Shown in pieces: positions 63,201 through 64,000 of a DNA stretch of 64,000 nucleotides. Every line of letters starts with the position of its first letter. Position 1 is the first letter of the stretch. The stretch comes from Flagellimonas lutimaris (GTDB lineage: Bacteria; Bacteroidota; Bacteroidia; Flavobacteriales; Flavobacteriaceae), in assembly GCF_003581615.1 (NCBI RefSeq), contig NZ_QXFH01000070.1:930001-994000 (forward strand). The letters run 5' to 3'. A program made the translations under genes and the position numbers. The notes beneath the pieces are model-generated. The model was not told where the DNA came from, ran no database searches, and worked only from the letters and a program-made list of their open reading frames with translations.

Positions 63201-64000
63201 CCCGAGTACAGTAGGCAGTTTATGCAAAACACGAATAAACAATTGAACATTACCGCTACGGCTCAACCAACTCAGGATTTGACCATAGATTTGAGTGCTG
63301 ACAGGAATTATATGAGCTCCTCCCAAGAAAGTTACAGTCCCGAAGAATGGATGAACGGACAAGATGGATTGATCAATGAAATGGGGAATTTTAGTATTTC
63401 CACAGTAATGATCGGAACAGTATTCAATAAAAGCGACGAATTCGACTCCGAGACGTTTGAGCAATTCAAACAAAATAGAATCACAATTGCAAACCGTTTG
63501 GTGGCCGATAGGGGAGAAAATCCTGGAGAACTCGATGAAGATGGTTTTCCGGAGCGTTATGGAAAAACACAGCAAGATGTATTACTTCCAGCGTTCTTTG
63601 CAGCATATACAGGGCAAGATGTTGAACGTGTGAATATGGACGCCTTTAGAGATATTCCAATTCCAAACTGGAATTTAAAGTATACCGGTTTAATGAAGAA
63701 TCGATGGTTTAAAAAGAAGTTTAAGCGTTTTTCCCTGAGCCATGGATATCGTGCAGCATATAGTGTCAACTCTTTCCAAACCAATTTGGAACGTCAGAAT
63801 ACCACATTTGATCCAGAAACAAATGATTTACTTCCTAAGACCCTTATTAATAACGTGGTGCTTACGGATGAATTCAGTCCTTTGATGCGGGTGGATTTTG
63901 AAATGCAGAACTCATTCAGCTTCTTGGCAGAAGTAAGGACCAGTAGAACCTTGTCCTTGAGTTTTGACAACAATCTTTTGACCGAAATCAACGGAAATGA
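57234..64000 (+). CDS. sprA: Gliding motility / type IX secretion translocon protein SprA, 3' end missing
   Basis: At least 2255 residues, cut by the window end; the family is about 2400. The chosen start is TTG at 57234, because it gives a good signal peptide (KRGAKPILKPTRFKYIFFVV, then LLSISTIMAQ). The first in-frame ATG (57321) falls at the cleavage site and would remove it. The mature start NEQVQDSVKTGIALGRLIME leads into the long SprA barrel with repeats of aromatic strands (RTNLSFDFDQRISLSLLGKV). Other blocks include QGSVTVTAGGRQLQEGIDYT and IWFGGN-like IFGGNTIEVIPQGSVAMDLG. SprA forms the giant outer-membrane translocon of type IX secretion, needed for gliding. It starts 5 bp after ruvA. 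Confidence 0.93.
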   Translation, partial: MKRGAKPILKPTRFKYIFFVVCLLSISTIMAQETNEQVQDSVKTGIALGRLIMEDPNSIVAKYTYDPKTNTYVYTESIGDFNVNYPVILTPEQYYDLVEKEQMKSYFKQKADAYAGKKEGSEEARKNLLPNFYVNNNFFETIFGGNTIEVIPQGSVAMDLGILWQKNDNPALSPRNRTNLSFDFDQRISLSLLGKVGERLQVTANYDTEATFDFQNLVKLDYTPTEDDIIQKIEIGNVSMPLNSSLITGAQSLFGVKTQLQFGKTTVTAVFSEQRSQNNTVVAQGGGTVNEFALTALDYDEDRHFFLAHYFRDNYDRALEFYPFIQTQVQITRLEVWVTNRNQQTQNVRNVVAIQDLGEAISDNTRIGVNNGDPAGFFNASAVATGLPQNGANAYDPNQIGTGALTQSIRDIATVESGFNIPGYTVNQGFDYAILENARKLEPGRDYEFDSQLGYISLSQSLSNDEVLGVAFQYTYNGQVFQVGEFANGGIDATSVSLDTSFIENNSLVLKLLKSNITNVQDPIWDLMMKNIYSTGAYQLNQEDFKLNILYSDPTPRNYITPVDPNAGWPTGLQDQILLNVFNLDRLNTYNDVQAGGDGFFDYVEGITVDSQSGRIIFTKVEPFGEYLFELLGGGVYDVDNDQGYNPNQERYVFRNMYAKTKAASLQDAEKNRFQIKGKYTSQSGNGIPIGAFNVPQGSVTVTAGGRQLQEGIDYTVNYQAGTVQLLDPSLEASNTPINISVENNAVFGQQTRRFAGVNVEHNFNDKFVLGGTLLNLNERPLTQKSNYGIEPVNNTIFGLNGNFSTEIPFLTRLANKLPNIDTDVPSNLSLRGEVAFLRPNSPKNADFRGETTTYLDDFEGAQALIDIRSSLGWTLASPPVEFLEDRTGIDVGYERAKMAWYTIDPIFYTNQRPAGMSDNDISLNSTRRVFIDEVFTETDIAQGQTQVQSTLDIVYYPNQKGPYNANPSFESETPDAKWGGIMRPLSSTNFEQSNVEFVQFWVLDPYIDGETTDANAGELVLNLGNISEDILKDGRKQYENGLPASTNNEVPRETIWGQVPSTQSLVYAFDADEANRSAQDLGLDGYGDAEEQTIYNGPAEDPALDNYQYYLNREGGVLERYLDFNNTEGNSPVAVTDTNRGSTTLPDVEDIDRDLTMNTVNSYYEYRIQIKPNTTIDDQYVTDIREGQTPTLPNGTQLNRRWIQYKIPLSDFTDAVGGISDFRSISFMRMYLTGFSDDVVLRFATLDLVRGDWRTYTNSLEPNVDNDPTDDATVTDVNTVNIEENYGRQPIPYVLPPGVVREQLNNNNTIIRQNEQSLSFVVENLESEDSRGVFKNVNIDVRQYERLKMFMHAEKIFNTDYSDSDTPLVGFLRIGTDFSQNFYQIELPLQFTSFGASSPDEIWPDVNEIDVALSDLNKVKSKGISDQTLDEINYYEIVDGEAVLVDEFAPRTLGRVRIGIRGNPSLGSIRGMMVGIKNIDNIPARGEVWFNELRLAGLENNGGWAATAALDANMADFANVTATGSRSTSGFGSIDQTPTERALEDAISYDVVTNVNVGQLFPKKWNLQLPFNYGISETLITPEFDPVYDDLRLDDRIAAAATAEEAETIKEQAEDYTKRTSINLIGVRKNRGEEAEENFFDVENFTFNYSYNETDHRDFEVAELRDQNVSTGFVYNHNFKPAPVAPFAKKDSMLTGKYWQWLKDLNFNALPTSLSVNANYNRSFNQQRYRDVLEPGVDALELPLLQQRNYLFNWQYALNYSITKSLRLNLTASNNNIVRNYFNVDENPDSGINEELGLWDGFFDIGEPNRHAQQMQLNYELPFSKIPFLNFINAQYTYTSNFDWQRGGDALREVAGIDINTVQNASTHNLTANMSMQRFYDFLGLKKRGGKVNANQAPVRRDKAGNPADDTGDNGPRKTSKGFNTLVDILTMVKRVNVNYSENRGTVLPGYTQSIGFIGTTRPTLGFVFGSQADVRFEAARNGWLTDYPEYSRQFMQNTNKQLNITATAQPTQDLTIDLSADRNYMSSSQESYSPEEWMNGQDGLINEMGNFSISTVMIGTVFNKSDEFDSETFEQFKQNRITIANRLVADRGENPGELDEDGFPERYGKTQQDVLLPAFFAAYTGQDVERVNMDAFRDIPIPNWNLKYTGLMKNRWFKKKFKRFSLSHGYRAAYSVNSFQTNLERQNTTFDPETNDLLPKTLINNVVLTDEFSPLMRVDFEMQNSFSFLAEVRTSRTLSLSFDNNLLTEINGN

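Noticed and set aside
62844-63575. 243-codon open frame on the minus strand inside sprA
   Set aside because: It opposes the clearly coding sprA frame and has no recognised motif.

Overview
The window reads as a chromosomal segment of a Bacteroidota member, most likely a marine member of the family Flavobacteriaceae. Supporting signs are the Bacteroidota promoter pattern TTG/TTTG-N17-21-TAnnTTTG, the general lack of Shine-Dalgarno sequences, Sec signal peptides ending in FAQ/SAQ/MAQ, an alternative complex III operon (act genes) followed by cytochrome c oxidase genes, a rimP-nusA-infB block, and the start of the giant gliding/type IX secretion protein SprA. Genus and species cannot be settled from the sequence alone. 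No IS element, prophage, CRISPR array, rRNA or plasmid function was seen; one tRNA (Gln, anticodon TTG) is present.

Layout. 1-8.7 kb: a 3'-truncated N4-glycosylasparaginase, cutC, a membrane metallophosphoesterase, a FadL-type outer-membrane protein, a thioredoxin-fold protein without its CXXC, a large DUF2723/GT-C membrane protein and tRNA-Gln. 8.7-17.5 kb: an accessory redox region bracketed by two AraC-type regulators. It holds two tandem secreted NTF2-like proteins, a flavodoxin with a signal peptide, an IorA-like [2Fe-2S] subunit and two tandem IorB-like molybdopterin hydroxylase subunits with Tat signals. 17.6-25.4 kb: a run of small accessory genes (small membrane proteins, an NmrA-like protein, two GNAT acetyltransferases, a PD40 lipoprotein, an amidohydrolase, an NTF2-like protein, a VOC lipoprotein). 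25.4-30.1 kb, minus strand: a membrane class III nucleotide cyclase and a 1142-residue secreted PA14/TSP3/C-type-lectin protein.

30.3-49.4 kb is core: rimP-nusA-infB behind a promoter and a terminator-like leader hairpin, a SPOR protein, then actABCDEF plus coxB and coxA (quinol to cytochrome c to oxygen), a GIN-domain protein and ruvB. 49.6-51.8 kb holds a compact operon for a TsdA-like dihaem cytochrome c and two exported DsrE-fold proteins, placed between ruvB and queG. 51.8-64 kb: queG, an SLC45-like MFS transporter, maeB (malic enzyme fused to a phosphotransacetylase-like domain), ruvA and most of sprA, which starts with TTG and runs off the window.

How the genes work together: the act/cox block is the main aerobic respiratory chain. 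The TsdA-like cytochrome and the IorAB-like hydroxylases are likely extra periplasmic electron donors that could feed cytochrome c or the quinone pool. The most system-like candidate for something undescribed is the TsdA-DsrE-DsrE operon with two dyad-symmetry sites upstream. Other points worth a second look are a strong intrinsic terminator lying inside the first codons of queG, a helix-hairpin-helix tail on ActC, a predicted attenuator ahead of rimP, and the exported flavodoxin.
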